Shown here: piece after piece, positions 12,864-25,683 of the stretch | Layout: each line of letters begins with the position of its first letter | Numbering within the stretch: position 1 is the stretch's first letter | DNA from: Ascaris suum | Lineage: Eukaryota > Nematoda > Chromadorea > Rhabditida > Ascarididae | Length of the DNA: 64,000 bases | Direction: 5' to 3' | NCBI GenBank assembly: GCA_013433145.1 | Contig: CM024190.1 | Coordinates: forward strand, 5,907,620-5,971,619 | The notes under the pieces: model-generated | Database searches by the model: none | What the model was told of the DNA's origin: nothing | The model's input: the letters and a program-made list of their open reading frames with translations, nothing else | Position numbers and translations under genes: made by a program

Positions 12864-12962
12864 GGTTCCTCATGACCGATGATAGTGTTACCCGCAGACT
12901 GAAGCAAACCGTCAACGTTTTGCTAGCCTGGCGAGTAATGTACCACTGAGCTATCGCTGACA
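12864..12962 (-). repeat. tRNA-like element, candidate tRNA-derived SINE or tRNA pseudogene
   Basis: Read on the minus strand, the element begins GTCAGCGATAGCTCAGTGGT. It contains TAGCTCAGTGG (12943-12953), a perfect match to the eukaryotic tRNA/pol III box A consensus, just after a short 5' stem-like segment. A box B-like GGTTTGCTTCA follows about 35-45 bases downstream but departs from GGTTCGANNCC at three places. No convincing cloverleaf or acceptor stem closes, so it is not a functional tRNA. A tRNA-derived SINE head or a decayed tRNA is the best reading. Confidence 0.42.
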
Positions 12963-15192
12963 TTTTCATTGACTATCAGTCCTGATGGTGTGATATTCAT
13001 TTCCATCGGTGGCGATTGTATGGTATTCATTTCAATAACCTGTTTCAGGTTTTGTTTCGATTTTCACTCGCATAATCATATACTTACTTCATTTATAAAA
13101 AATGTAATTTTATTAATATCTTATACTGTAAAGAAAAATATGCTTGCATCTTATAATATAAAAGTAGGTTTTTTTTTTTGCTTTACACCAGTCGGGTGAC
13201 AATGAAATGAATCTTTTACGAATGATTTATGAGAGCAATCGGGCTAATTAAAACATGAACATATTACTTCCCGTAATAATGACTCATTCATAACATATGA
13301 ATCTCGTTGGTGACAGAAATGGGCTGTTGAACTACCGACCGCACCAATTTATTCTTTGAATTGATGAGTCCTGCAAAGAAAATTACCCTACGGCAATTTG
13401 AATGGTGCGACTCAGCTTGGGATCTTTATCTTATTATTTTCATGATGGCTTGTTTTTGTTTGCGTGAGACTGCGGGAAAGACCAAGGAAGGCGTCGATGT
13501 AATGTTTTTTGGCATATTTTGGTAAAATGTGAGGCTTCGAAAAATAAATGGCATCTCTTTCAAGGTAGTGAAGGTAGCTTGAGCTAACGTCACGCAGTGT
13601 AATGACTCTTTCCTGAGGCTCAGATTGTCGGCTTGTTTGTGGAGGTGCAATGGCGGTGAGCGAAGTTTTTGAGCAGGTTTTAGGAGCTTCACTTTTCCAG
13701 GAGAATCGGGTGAGACAGTTGTAACGACTGAAATAGGGCAACCGCATTGTATATTAATAAGGAGATAGTGACTAGAAGGCATCAGTCGGATGCGTTCAAC
13801 TGCTGTTTAGTGTTTAAGTCGCAAGATTGCACAGGTAGGTCGGAGATTGTGGGCATACCTGAGGCCAGATATATGAAGAGTTTAGCGAATTTTTCATAAT
13901 CTATTCGCAATAGGCATACATATATACTAGCCATCGCCTGAGTAGTAGATGTTACGGAGATATGAAGCGAAGTGCTCAGCACTGACCATGAGATGTGCGA
14001 CACTTCACTTCATAACTCATTGAAACGAGCATAAAGGTTAATGTGCACATTTTCCACTTGACGCCTCGCAGTGACCCCGCACTTTTACTATCTAACATCT
14101 CTCTTCACTTCCATAGCATATGATCATGTTTAAGAGGGCTTATCTGAACATATTGCTCAAGGAGTACCCCTCTGTTTTCTTGTAGCCATGCAGACGATTC
14201 TTTCTGTGTAGGAAGGGCAAAAGAAGGTATGTCTGCATTAAGTGTTATGATAGTAGGGTTGAGGAGGAAGGGGGAGGGGCGAGAAAGAGCAAAGGGCAGC
14301 AAATGGCGCAAGTAACCACGAACTGTTTCAAATTTCGTTCCTTTAATATTGGTGTTGAAAAATATGGATATATCGATAGCATAGGTGGTTTTCATGAGTG
14401 CTTTGCATAATGCTATTTACACGTCTAGCATTAAACGAAACATGGCGACTTTACAGAACGTTCTTACCTATTCTCGTCGAGACGGGTGCGAGCACCGGAA
14501 AAGATATCTGCTGGTGCACTGATTGTTTGGTAGGATGGAAATGTTCTGTGGAAAAGTTGAGAATGTAGCTTTGAGCGTGTACTGTTAAAGAAAACTCTAC
14601 AGATACAAAAAAAGGTCAACGTTGCACCTGTGGACTTTCTTAATGGATTTTTGAGACCTCATAGATTTGCGTTTAAGACTATATCGATGAATATACAACA
14701 TATGGGAGGGCATAAACACTGCAGATGGAATAATTTTTTTTTTTCCATTTCATTCGGTCGCAATGGTTGCGTTAGTGTCATTTGTTTTGACGTTGTTTGT
14801 GATGTGTCATAGTATAGCAGTTATCAGTTGCGTCAGATTTTGTTTGCTCTTTTCTTCCTTTTTTTTTTCTTTCTATCCGTCGTTTCGTTTTTTTATTGAG
14901 GCAGAAATATGTCGGACTTCTTTCAGATATTCTTTTAAAAGTTTTCTTTCTTCTAAGACTGGATTGTTGAAATTATTGCGAAGTTTATTGAAGATGATAT
15001 AAATGAAGTAATTGAGTTTAGATTATCTTACTCAAGCATTCTTTTCATAACTTTCTTATGTGATTTACTTTAGTCTATTATTTTTTGGCGATCCATTGTT
15101 TCATCGTTTTGTTCGGTTCGATCCATCCAATGGTAAGGTATGTTGCTTATTAGAAGTATTTTACTAGAAACCTGAGAGTATTTTACCTGAAG
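12963..15192. other. intergenic sequence, no supported gene
   Basis: Minus-strand frames of 73-118 codons cluster at 13412-14395, in slightly GC-richer sequence. They overlap in different frames, match no family I know and lack a connected exon series. A lineage-specific minus-strand gene cannot be excluded. Confidence 0.5.
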
Positions 15193-15708
15193 ATGAAAGC
15201 AAAGCAAAACTATCATCAAATGATGTACATTTCAGTCATTAGTCGTTGTAATGAACGTTCGAGTTATATAGGAACTGTTGACATTGTATGGCGAATATTT
15301 AATGAAGGTTTTTATTATATGGGGCCATATGCATACGATGAAGTTGCTTCTGTTTATTCTATGATAGCATTAGCTCCGAATTTCAATGTGGATTTTGTCT
15401 TCCTTCCTTCATATGCCCATCTTTTCTTCATTCCTTTTCAGTTCTTCAGAAGACCTTTGTTGACTCCCATTCTCAGATATAAACTTGCAGTTGATCACTG
15501 TGATGCTCATATCTTACTACATTTTCATGATTTTCGGTGGCAGAGAAAGCATTTCTATCCTTACAAGGAGAGGGGCATACCTACCACCTCTAAACACCAT
15601 GCTTTCATTTTTATCAATAAGATTCTTCCTCATATCAATAGCCATTCCCTTTTCACCTTACCTTTCGACACAGTCGTTGGTTTAACCATCAAAAATGGAG
15701 ACCGTTGA
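15193..15708 (+). CDS. unassigned 171-codon ORF, possibly spurious
   Basis: One uninterrupted frame from ATG 15193 to TGA. It is rich in Phe, His, Tyr and Ile and has no motif, signal peptide or repeat that I recognise. At this base composition a frame of this length is near what chance allows in 64 kb. There is no flanking exon or poly(A) signal to support it. Confidence 0.15.
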   Translation: MKAKQNYHQMMYISVISRCNERSSYIGTVDIVWRIFNEGFYYMGPYAYDEVASVYSMIALAPNFNVDFVFLPSYAHLFFIPFQFFRRPLLTPILRYKLAVDHCDAHILLHFHDFRWQRKHFYPYKERGIPTTSKHHAFIFINKILPHINSHSLFTLPFDTVVGLTIKNGDR

Positions 15709-16814
15709 AAGCCTTATGAAAAGATTTTGTGAGCGCATGTGCCAAAACATTCTCAGACAAGAGGACAATGAAGCGATTGCGGAAGCTTTTCCACCCTCCC
15801 CCTCCTCCCCCCACCCGGATAGGGAGAAGCTATTAAGAAAAAATTGTCTGTCCTTCCCACCATTGATAAAGAAGACAACGAAAAGACGGAAGGTATAGGG
15901 CAAGGGGAAGGGTGCGAGAAAAACGTCCTTCCCAATTTGCTAACACCTCTCATATCGCTCGAGCCTTCTATGACCAGGATGTTGGGAAATAATTTGTCAC
16001 TTGGGCTGGGTTAGGTGTGACGCTTATTCGTCTTGATTCATCCAAGAGATAAGAAAGGGCAGCGGAAGGGTACTGTCCTCAGTTAGTACAGACAGGAAAT
16101 TTGCTGAGCTGGTGATGTTTATGAAAGTCAAGTTGTATGCGATAGGACTAGAGTTTGTTTGATTTAAGTTTTTCGGTTAACTTGAGTACTTTAGTCGTGG
16201 GTTTCTTTTTCTTTGAGCCCAGTCAGTGGCTGGTGGAGATATTTTGGCCATGTAGTCATCCTCAAGGGGCAGTTACTACGGTTCCTACGAATGACCCGGA
16301 TCCATTACCACTGGTCAGTTTGAATGATTCGCTTGCAGTCATCGAATCGGCTCTTCGCAGTAGGGGAATCGCAATTTCAAATACCGAGCCGTGTTGATGC
16401 TTAAATAAACTTCATGTTATGTCGTTACAGTATTATTTCATGTTCGATGGTCGCCTGATCGATTTTCATCGTTACAGATATATTATGCTCACAAACACTG
16501 TTTACACTAAACTAAACCTTGCAAATCCTTCTTCATTGCCTCTTTCTACTACAGCTTTCAACTATTACTCTCCAAATCTTTATTGTTTTCAATCGTTTAC
16601 AGCGTTCAGCGACGATGTGTGTTTTCTTATCTGCTGAATTTTTACTTACTACTTTTTAGAAAGTAATTGTATTAGTCGACAAGGCACTGTCGAGAATCGG
16701 TGCAACTGCTATAGCCGTCTAGTGAAAAGTGCGTACCATCTGGACGACCGAGCGCAGGGTGTTACTCTCGAAATGTCTGCTGAGGTTGGATGATCCTTGT
16801 TGTTGTAATTAATT

Positions 16815-16850
16815 CGCTCATACTTGTTCCATATGGAACAAGTAAGAGCG
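16815..16850. repeat. 36-bp near-perfect palindrome
   Basis: The centre TACTTGTTCCATATGGAACA is part of a 24-bp perfect inverted repeat with no spacer. It extends to CGCTC...GAGCG at the ends with a single mismatched pair. It could form a cruciform, be a dimeric protein site, or be a transposon-end remnant. Confidence 0.85.
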
Positions 16851-16945
16851 CTTCGCTAACCTATGCTATGATGGTAATTGGATATTATATTTAATAATTT
16901 ATTTATATTTACTTCGCTAACCTATGATATTTAATAATTTATATT
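16851..16945. repeat. imperfect direct repeat next to the palindrome
   Basis: CTTCGCTAACCTATG occurs at 16851 and again at about 16911. Each copy is followed by ATATTTAATAATTTAT-type sequence; a further TTTAATAATTT lies at about 16968. The unit is about 60 bp with internal divergence. Confidence 0.7.
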
Positions 16946-19900
16946 TCACTGAGTTGATTTTCGCGTTTAATAATTTCCGAGTTTATCGCACTTTATGACT
17001 CTTCAGTGATCGCATCCAAATTTGAAACGCCGTTTTCCTGATCACTGCATTACTTTTTTTCCGAGAGGAATTTTATGACTCTATCTTATCCTGTTAGGTC
17101 TAATAGCCCTTATGAAAACGTATATTCATGCAGCGGATCAACCTGACTCCCTTTGCATGGTAGTCAAACGTTTCGCCATGCCTTCATCAACATTTATCCA
17201 GGTAGATTTTGCGTCGTGTGCAAGTATGAGGCCTAGCTGAACTCTTGCTAGGATTGCCCTGTAGCAGTAACAGATACAGGATAACGCCCGCAGGGGAAAG
17301 AGGTCGTGGCGCTGAGTTCCTCATTCTTACCAATTTCTTCCATTTTCACCATAAAGTTTTTCTCCTTCGTTTATCCGTGATCCTGACGCCCGAGAATGAT
17401 CCTGCCCCTTCCCTCGTCTACTGCTTGTCCACCATTTCCTTCCTGTATCCGTGATTCAATATGAATTTGATTGAAGGTGCACTCAACGCGAATTTTTCTT
17501 TTCGTTCACTTCCCACTTACTGATGTTCGGATTTTCTGTCTTTGGTCTTTTTTGTTTTCACTTCTGTAAAAAACTTTACTGTATATTCCTCGGTTTGAAT
17601 ACTGTTGACTAAGGGGTGAGAATACAGGTGTAGTCTAATTCGAACTCCAAAAAGGCTTTCGTCAAATGTGCGATGTATCTCAAAACCTTGTTTGTTGATG
17701 AAGTAGGATCGAATCTTATAATCAACGTTTCACTTTGTGGGCATCGATTCTGATCGGTTAAACATTTGTTATACATTGTGGCTGCTCCCATAATCCAAAC
17801 ATCAGCATTGGCGTCTACCAGTGATGTCCTAGGAGTAACTTCCACCCATAACACCACTACCGTTTGTTTTCGAGAGATTCATTTTGTTTGAAAGATTAAT
17901 TTCGATCAGAAATTTCGGCAGCAACATTTAACGAATTCCACCAATAGTCAACGAATGCGGTCGTAAACGTAAACATTGCACAATTTTAGCAGAATTGGCG
18001 CTTCATTTGTTTCCGTCAGAGTGAGTTGCGCATCGCTTTAAAAGAATCGTCGCTAATATTCAAACTGGATCCCCCTATTGGTATCACCCATTCATGAAGT
18101 CGAGCTAATGGAATAGAATTATGCGCTGAGATTAATTCTGCAATTGTCCCTTGCTTTTAACGAAAGTGCGCCTTTCCAGCAGCATTTATTGCCGTAGAGT
18201 GCAGATTGTATTCTTTTTTGGCATAACTGAAAAATGATGCAACGATTTTAGTAAAATTATCGAAGGTAATTCCAGGAAGCACATAATTTGATATGCATAG
18301 AGATAACTAACGAGGAAATTCCTTCACCGTAGTTTTCAGTCGGCGACTTTATAGAGGTGCGTAGCAACCTAAGTTCCCAAATTTGGAGCGTTTAGACATG
18401 GGCTTATGTTACATACGATTGCCCATGTATAGAAGTGATCGTATTTTCAGACTGCCATCAAATTTCAGTGATGAGCCTTGTGATCTCAGAAACGATGCCT
18501 TTGAAAATTGAAATGCTTTGATCCATCAGTAAGGTCAGGTTATTTATCCTCTGAAGGGTCCTCGAATCGCCATCGAACTTATCCAGGGGAAGTTTTGAAC
18601 ATGCCTTCCGCAGAATGTCAATTCTGAAGAGCGTAGAGGTTCGCACCTGTTTGCTCCTTCTGTCGGGGAGAGAGGATTCGCGATGAAGAGTTCCCAACTA
18701 CCAGGAACATCCGTTTTAACCTTTTTGGCCTAAACAGTGTCGCTGTGGATGCTTGCCGGCGATCCGAGAGCGTCTAAGGTTGGCAGGATGGGCATTAGTT
18801 CGTTAATGAGCGATTAAATATGTAGGCATCATTGCAGTGGAAGTTTTCATGGTCATCATCTTTGGATATTTGGATGTGATTGTTAGAATTGAGTTCTTTT
18901 CACTTAATTCGTTTCTAAAGTTGTTTTACGTATTAACATGCGAGTAGAGTGACCACTTTATGAAATGCCATGCTAACCGTGAATATTTGGCACACCACGA
19001 ACATGGCTGATAGGGTATATGCGAGAAGCCGTCTCGTTTCAGTTGACCTCTGTTGAATAGCCCCATGGCATCTCCATCCTCTTTCACGTCTCTCTTCTCT
19101 GTCTTTCTTGTGTCGTGCTCTCTGCTGCCATCTCTCGCTCCAAATTAGTGCCCCTCTTTTTTTTGAATGCGCTCATTTCCTATTGTGTCGCCATTTTGGG
19201 GATTCATTTTCGCTATCGACCGTCCAGTAATATTGCTGCGGGCAATACGATCTTGCAATTTTCACTTTAATTTATCGTTTGCTCATGTTGTCGTAGGTGG
19301 TGACTTTTGATGCGTAATGATTATTGTGCTCTCTGAGAGGAGCATGTTTACATGTGAACGAGGAGCATCACCTGGTTTGAATACACGAAGGACTGGCCTC
19401 ATTGGGAAAATTTTCAATGCTGATTCTAATTGGAATAGCGAAGGTTCTAATTGAGGATATTTTAATCGTTTTCAAAGCTCACCTAGCTTTAGTTCAAACT
19501 CTTGATCAATCGTCGTTAATGAATTTGCACAGGTAATGGAATATGGTATAGCACTGTGCTTGCTGTCTAAAAGGATAGGAGAGCAGGATTCTATCTACTG
19601 TTTTACCGACAGTTTTCATTAGCTTCAGCTCAAGCTTTTGATTTTTGCTTGAAAATGTAGGCTCAAGACATTTGCTTTCATTGCACGAACGTTTAGAGGT
19701 ATATGGGCACTTACGAGGTAAGCAAAGAAATGAACCGTTTCTCGTGTGCAGTTGCGTTTATAGGTTGAAAGTCAATTTATAAGCAGTCATCGAGATCCCT
19801 TTTTGGCTGTTGGGCCAATGTGCATTCCAAGGTTGCTTTTGTCGATTCAAAAAAAAAAAATGCAATTCAAAGAAATTGCCGAACCGCAAAAGCGTACAGC

Positions 19901-22900
19901 TCACACATGTTTTTCTTCAAATTAGCGTTTTTCTCTTTTTAACGCTTGTTCTGCTTTGCAGCAGTGCAATCCGAGATCAGCACCCTTTTGCGATTAGAGC
20001 ATTGCAGTTAGTATTGCAGTAACATACATCAGATGTGCTATCACATAGTGCCTTTCCCCGTCTCGCTTTCCCCAGTCCTTTTATTGAGGGAGACCATTTG
20101 CGCCCTTTCCCGTCTATTGTGTCAAATCATTTCTGATTGTCGCCAAGTGACTCACTCTCATAGTCCCACAATCGCTGTCCTTTCGTTTCTCACTTCAACG
20201 CGTGACAGAAAATATGGACAAATGGAAAAAACTTGTTTGAACATCTTCCTGAGCTCTCTGCCAATTGTCTCATGCACTTAAAGCACTTCCCATAGAGCTC
20301 ACTTTTTGGAGCCGCCAAAATAATGCAAAATCGAGATTTCCACTCGTATCTGCAGCTATTAAAGTGCATCCGTCAGCGGTGGGGAATACTGAAAAGAGCG
20401 AAGAGGGCTTCTCTTTTCATTCACCGATCCTGCTGTCTTATCCTTTTCCTTCATCAGTCATGTCAGGCCTTATCCGCTAGATTTGGAATTTGGCGTCGTG
20501 TTATATGGGTTCTTCGTGTCATGCTTCATAACAGGTTCATTGCGGCGCGTGCATATACTTTGAAATGAAGACGTTCTCAGCTGTTCATCTGAAAGTTCTT
20601 CGAATCAGGTAGAACACAACCTAGTTTTCAATCGAGGATAAATATCTTCGGCTTTGTGGTGTCTGGAGATCAAATCGGCTTTTAGCAAATCTCTTTAAGC
20701 ATATTCCCCTCGTGTGCCTGGGAATTTAAGTTGAAATATATCAAAAGCCCTAAATTTTTTAGTCTCTGAGTTAACCTGTTCTTACTTTCGCCTCAGTTTT
20801 TCGGTTTTCCTTAGCTTATTTTCTGATCAGAATTTGCTTCTTACTCTTTTTGAATTGCACGTTCTTTTTTTGCTCATAATTTGCCATGACTAATTGAAGC
20901 GCTGCTTGGAATCAGTTTTCGCGCATCGATGTTGAAATTTGAGCGAGAAAGATGCCAGAAATGTCATTTTGAGTGTCCTTCATGTGATTGTGATTTAATT
21001 GAAAAAAGTGACAAGAACTTTCGTTTTTCTTATCATCGTTATTGAAGATTTTCGGGAAGTTAAGTTCTTTTTAGAGTTTTTTAAACCAACAATTTGCGAT
21101 TGAGATTCTCGGAATCTTTGACGTTGCTGATAGCCCGTTCTCATTCAGTAAAGGGGAAGTGCACTGTGTTCATTTTTTGCACTGATTATAACTGAATAGC
21201 ATCCATTCTAATGGCTATGACAATGCCGTGTTCGCAGTCGTTCAAGGGGTGCTATTTTTTAATAGGGGTAGTCTGTTTTATACGTCCTATTTCATATGTC
21301 TCACTTATTAAAGTGCTATATGATATCGGTGGAAATGGCTAAGGAAATATAGAGGTATGGAGTTTTTTATTTTTACTTTAGGAAATAAGAGGGCGATCCT
21401 TTGTTATGCTTCTGGAAAGTTCATTTGACGGTTTTGATTTGAGCCATTTTTCTCGTGCTGTTATTATTCTTTCAAACAGTTAGCAGTATGCGCCCTTAGT
21501 CAACTTTCTGCCTTATGATATGTTCTGCTGATGAGAGTTAGGCGTCATGTCTAGGAAGAAATTCTTGTGGGATGCGTATCATGCTTCTGCATTTGGTGTT
21601 CTCGCCCAGACGCTCGCAGTGCATTCTTCTTGTTTGCGAGGGGAGTGGGGTTGTGGGGATATGAATTGGATAAAAAAGTTTAGTTGCTGGAATTCCTTAA
21701 TTTCGAGGAGATCCATTGATTGCAGGCTTATCAAAAAAAAGGGATAAAGCGAACGGAATGAGCAATTGAATGCATGAAATTACCGAAACCATTTTTTTTG
21801 GTCCGATGCATAATGTTCTGTTCTGTTCTTCAGTAAAAATTTCTGATGCCCGAAAAGGTTATTTTGTGAGTCAGAATGAGATGTTTGATGTGTTAATGAT
21901 ACTTCACTCGCCAAATGCGCTACTGCGAGAAAGCGGAGAGAGAGAAAGTGTGTAATTTCTTCCCCTCGGGATGGAAATTCCTCTTTACGAATTTAATTTT
22001 AGAACGATGTTAATAAATCGTCATAAAGCAGTTCTCTAAAGGATATTTCGTTGTTTTGAAGGGATCTTGCTTCGAGGAATTTTCTGCTTGCTTTGCTCTC
22101 CCTCGTTGATAACACTGATGCGTTTGATGAGCTTATGGAAGTCAAAGTTTTGTGAGAATTCGAGACAAATGTTTCAATTGATTTTTAGATATTTGAACAT
22201 ATTGGTTGCAGTTCTAATCGGATATATTATACTTATGGTGAATAAATGCGAGAATCGTTAAAAGTGCTCTTGTTTTGTTGTGCACAATATCGGTTTCGAA
22301 AGGGGCATCGGGATTTTGACAGACGAACTGAGTTTGAAGCTCTGAATAACTTGTTTAGCGTTCAAAATTTTCAGGTTTAATGCCCAGGTGATGAAGTTTA
22401 ACGTCGAAGTGGTCGTATTTCACCGGCAAATTTTGAAACCATGAGATCCTGATCAAATAAAATCTAGAATTTGGGAAGTTGAATTGTGCCCTGTGACATC
22501 CGGATATTATCCCTCGTTTGCGTTAATTTTTTTTTTCATCTACCCGCATAATTGGTGCGGTATTTTGAAAGACGTTAACTGCGAGCGCACAACAATTTTT
22601 TTGCACGTCTCGGCCTTTATCTTCTTTATGCGTCATCGCAAGGCATATGGTGGAAAGAATTGAAAATGGCCGCGCATTGCTCACTTTTGTTTTTAGCCGG
22701 ACCACTTTTCTGGTTTTAACATATACGTCGAGTTGATGCATTTCTTAGGTTAGATTTGTTTATCAAAGCGATCGTTAATTTGTCTGAGATGCTTGTTCAA
22801 TTTCGGCCACTTCCAATTCGAGGTAATCGATGCATATTTACCGAAAAAGGAGGGGAAAAATTCAAAACGAATGCCTCCATTTTCAGATTTCTTTGCACTG

Positions 22901-25664
22901 TTACCACTAAGCGAGGTGCCTCACAAACAGCAGTGAAGTTCAACTGGGTTGTGTTGTATACGCATGATATCTACGAATCTGAATGTTGCGTAGGTGAAGC
23001 GTTTCCTTTGTAATGCCTAGCATACCTTTGGCTTTTACGCGATACTTGATGCGGGCTATGTGCTTTCTTGTTTCTATGAGGATGTAATCGAGTGGCACAG
23101 ATGCGGGCACTCATTTCAGTTGTATTTTAAATTGTATTCTGTTAGACTGTTTCATCCAATACAAATATGTTCTTTGAAATGAATTGATTGAATCTTGTTG
23201 GCTGGGCTTTCAGTGCTCGTGTTGTCTTGTCCATTTTCCTGTTTCCTCCTCGCATTTCTCTTGCTGTCTTTTTTATGCTATCACGAAGCACAGCTAAATG
23301 TTTTTCTGAAGCGTGTGTGCGTGCGTCTGTGTGTATGTGTGCATCTGTGTCTATCCTTGTCTGTGTGTATATGATGTGTTTACATGTTCATATTCGAGTG
23401 CATTTTTGAAGTTGTGTGGAAAAGGTGTGATGTTGTATGCGATGTGTTTGCTAGAGGTATGCGGCAAGAGGAGGTCTGTACTGTTTTGGCATGGAGTTTA
23501 CGTTTCGTGAAGATGTCCCGTTTTTTCGCTGCTCTGCAATATTTGAGCTCTTTGCAAATGAGCACTCCTTATTGCTAGATTATTTTGATTTTCATTCATC
23601 TGCACACATGTCATTTTTTTCTTTGTGTTCGTCAGTTAACTTTGTCACTTCGCATTTGACGAATGATGCGATTCCGCACTCACGGTGAATTCACATCGAG
23701 CTGTAAAGTGGCGCCATATTTGGATTCAACTCCACTGATTTGTCGGTAGCATCTATTAGACAATACCGTCGAATGAGGCCATCTATTGGCTCTTTTTTTA
23801 TGCAAGATGAGCTATAATAGTACCAAATAATAGTGTTGTTCCGATCATTTGCTGAGTGAGTGTTTTCTGTTTTCTTTTCCGTATTTGTAGATTCGAGCGG
23901 AAATGTGAATGTATGCGGGATTGTTTCATAAGGCCATCGATAGAATATGAAAACCTGTTTTTGCGAGAGGTACATTCCACTTAACGAGATGTACGGCTTT
24001 CTCATTGATTGTCTTACGCGTTGACGATACTTATTGTGTGCATCTTGTTAAAGCAGTCCAACTTGGAGAAACTCGTCGTTCATAGAGCACCGACGAACAT
24101 TTGTCTATTTGTCGGATTTTTTGATATGTGGCATCGTTTCATTTTCTGTAATTTTTTATTATAATCTCAGTGTCATCCTTTTGTTCCCTCTGACTTGGTT
24201 CCATTCAAATGTTCAGTGGATCCACAAGGAATGTGTTATCTTGAAATTTGCGCCACTTTTTCTTTTCGAGACATCAGAAACTACTAGTTGAGCTGAGTCT
24301 GCTATGGCTTTGAACACATTTCCGGGCCCATAGAAGCGGTTAATTACCGATGAGAAAGGATTAAAGATTTGCGAGATGAATGAAGCAATTGCCATATATA
24401 GGCATAGGTTTTCCGTGAATGCTTTTCATTGAGTGTACGCAGTTGTGCGGCATTTTACGAAGTGGTTGTGGTTTGCTGCTTAAGCGCTTTTTAATGATTG
24501 CTTCGCCGAAGATGTTGTTGGCAGGGCGTTTGTTTTCAACTACAGAGCCAACGCTAGCAGTTCATTACAGCGATTCGCACTCGCAGCATTGCTCTTCGCA
24601 TTTCCCTCTTTGTACTCACTCACTGATCACACTCCGTTATGAAAAAGATGCCAACAAAATTCAATTGCTTTTTCAATTTCCGTTTTCCATTATAGTAAAA
24701 AAAAAGGTGGGAATTTTTTTCATCGATTGCCAAGCGTTGAGGGAATTTAGGCAAATAGCGAAAATGATTGTTCAAGTTTTTTTCTTGGAAGAATTCTTTC
24801 AAACTTAATAGTTTTATTTCAGTATTCGATAAATCAGCCTTTTGTTGATTAGTGGGAACTTGTGCCTTGACGATTTCAGAATTACGCTTTTAGGCTTACG
24901 CCGTTTTATAGAAAATACTGCGTTGTTGCGTTCGAAAGAATTTCGTGTGATTTATGGGTTACATTGTGCCGATATGGTAAGACAAAGGTATTAAGAAGTA
25001 CGCAGCAAAACGCTTTCGAATGCTGTGTTTAGAAGGAGTAAAATGTTCGCTGAGGTGATCTTTGTTTATTTATGTTGTTGTTGACTGTTGAAAGATATCT
25101 CCAACAACCACACTTGCTGCCAGTTGCCAATTAATTTATTGTGCTATTTGTACGGCTTCATTTCGAACCATCCGTAGTATCACCACATTTCTTTTGTATA
25201 ATAATCGGTGGGAAGATATTTGGGTAAAAGAGGTTTGAGGATGCAGCTTCGAGCTAGCCAAAGCAAGTGTTTTAGTTAACGGGCAATGATGTAATTGTTC
25301 AATACTCCAGGTAAAATTCCTGTATCCGGAGAATCCTTTTCGGCAAGTGGTTATTTCGTGAAATTCCTGAAGGGATTGTCAGCCTATCCAGTTGCAGATA
25401 GCCAACGACTACCTTTCATCCATGTTCATTTGTAACTTTCGGCGTAGGACAACTATCAGCAGACAAGTTTGCAAAGAACAATCTGCCAGCGTAATGCGAG
25501 TAAAAAGACCTTAAAGTAGAGCGCATCGGGAACACATTAAACTACAAAGAAGAGAAAAGAATAAAGAAAGACACTGAATTGTTGAACAAATGTTGATCGA
25601 AGAAAATAGGCTCTAAAATGGGTGAAAGTGCATCATATAGATAGAAGGGAAACGAGTTAAGAAA

Positions 25665-25683
25665 GGGGAGGGGGAGGGGAGGG
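25665..25683 (+). other. canonical G-quadruplex motif
   Basis: Four G runs (G4, G5, G4, G3) separated by single A residues. This fits the G3+N1-7 rule with the shortest possible loops, so it should fold stably. It lies about 2 kb upstream of the first identified DIP2 exon, on the DIP2 sense strand. Confidence 0.8.

Noticed and set aside
13412..14395. Cluster of minus-strand ORFs suggesting a small gene
   Set aside because: Overlapping different frames, no recognisable domain, and I could not build a consistent exon chain.
17609..17857. Minus-strand ORF with ADVWIMGAATMYNKCL, faintly like the dihydrofolate reductase VWIVGG-Y segment
   Set aside because: The Gly-Gly pair is missing, the following residues do not fit the family, and no other DHFR exon is nearby.
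18458..18697. Minus-strand ORF with LPLDKFDGD, reminiscent of retrotransposon gag linkers
   Set aside because: One short motif only; no protease, RT or integrase motifs or LTRs around it.
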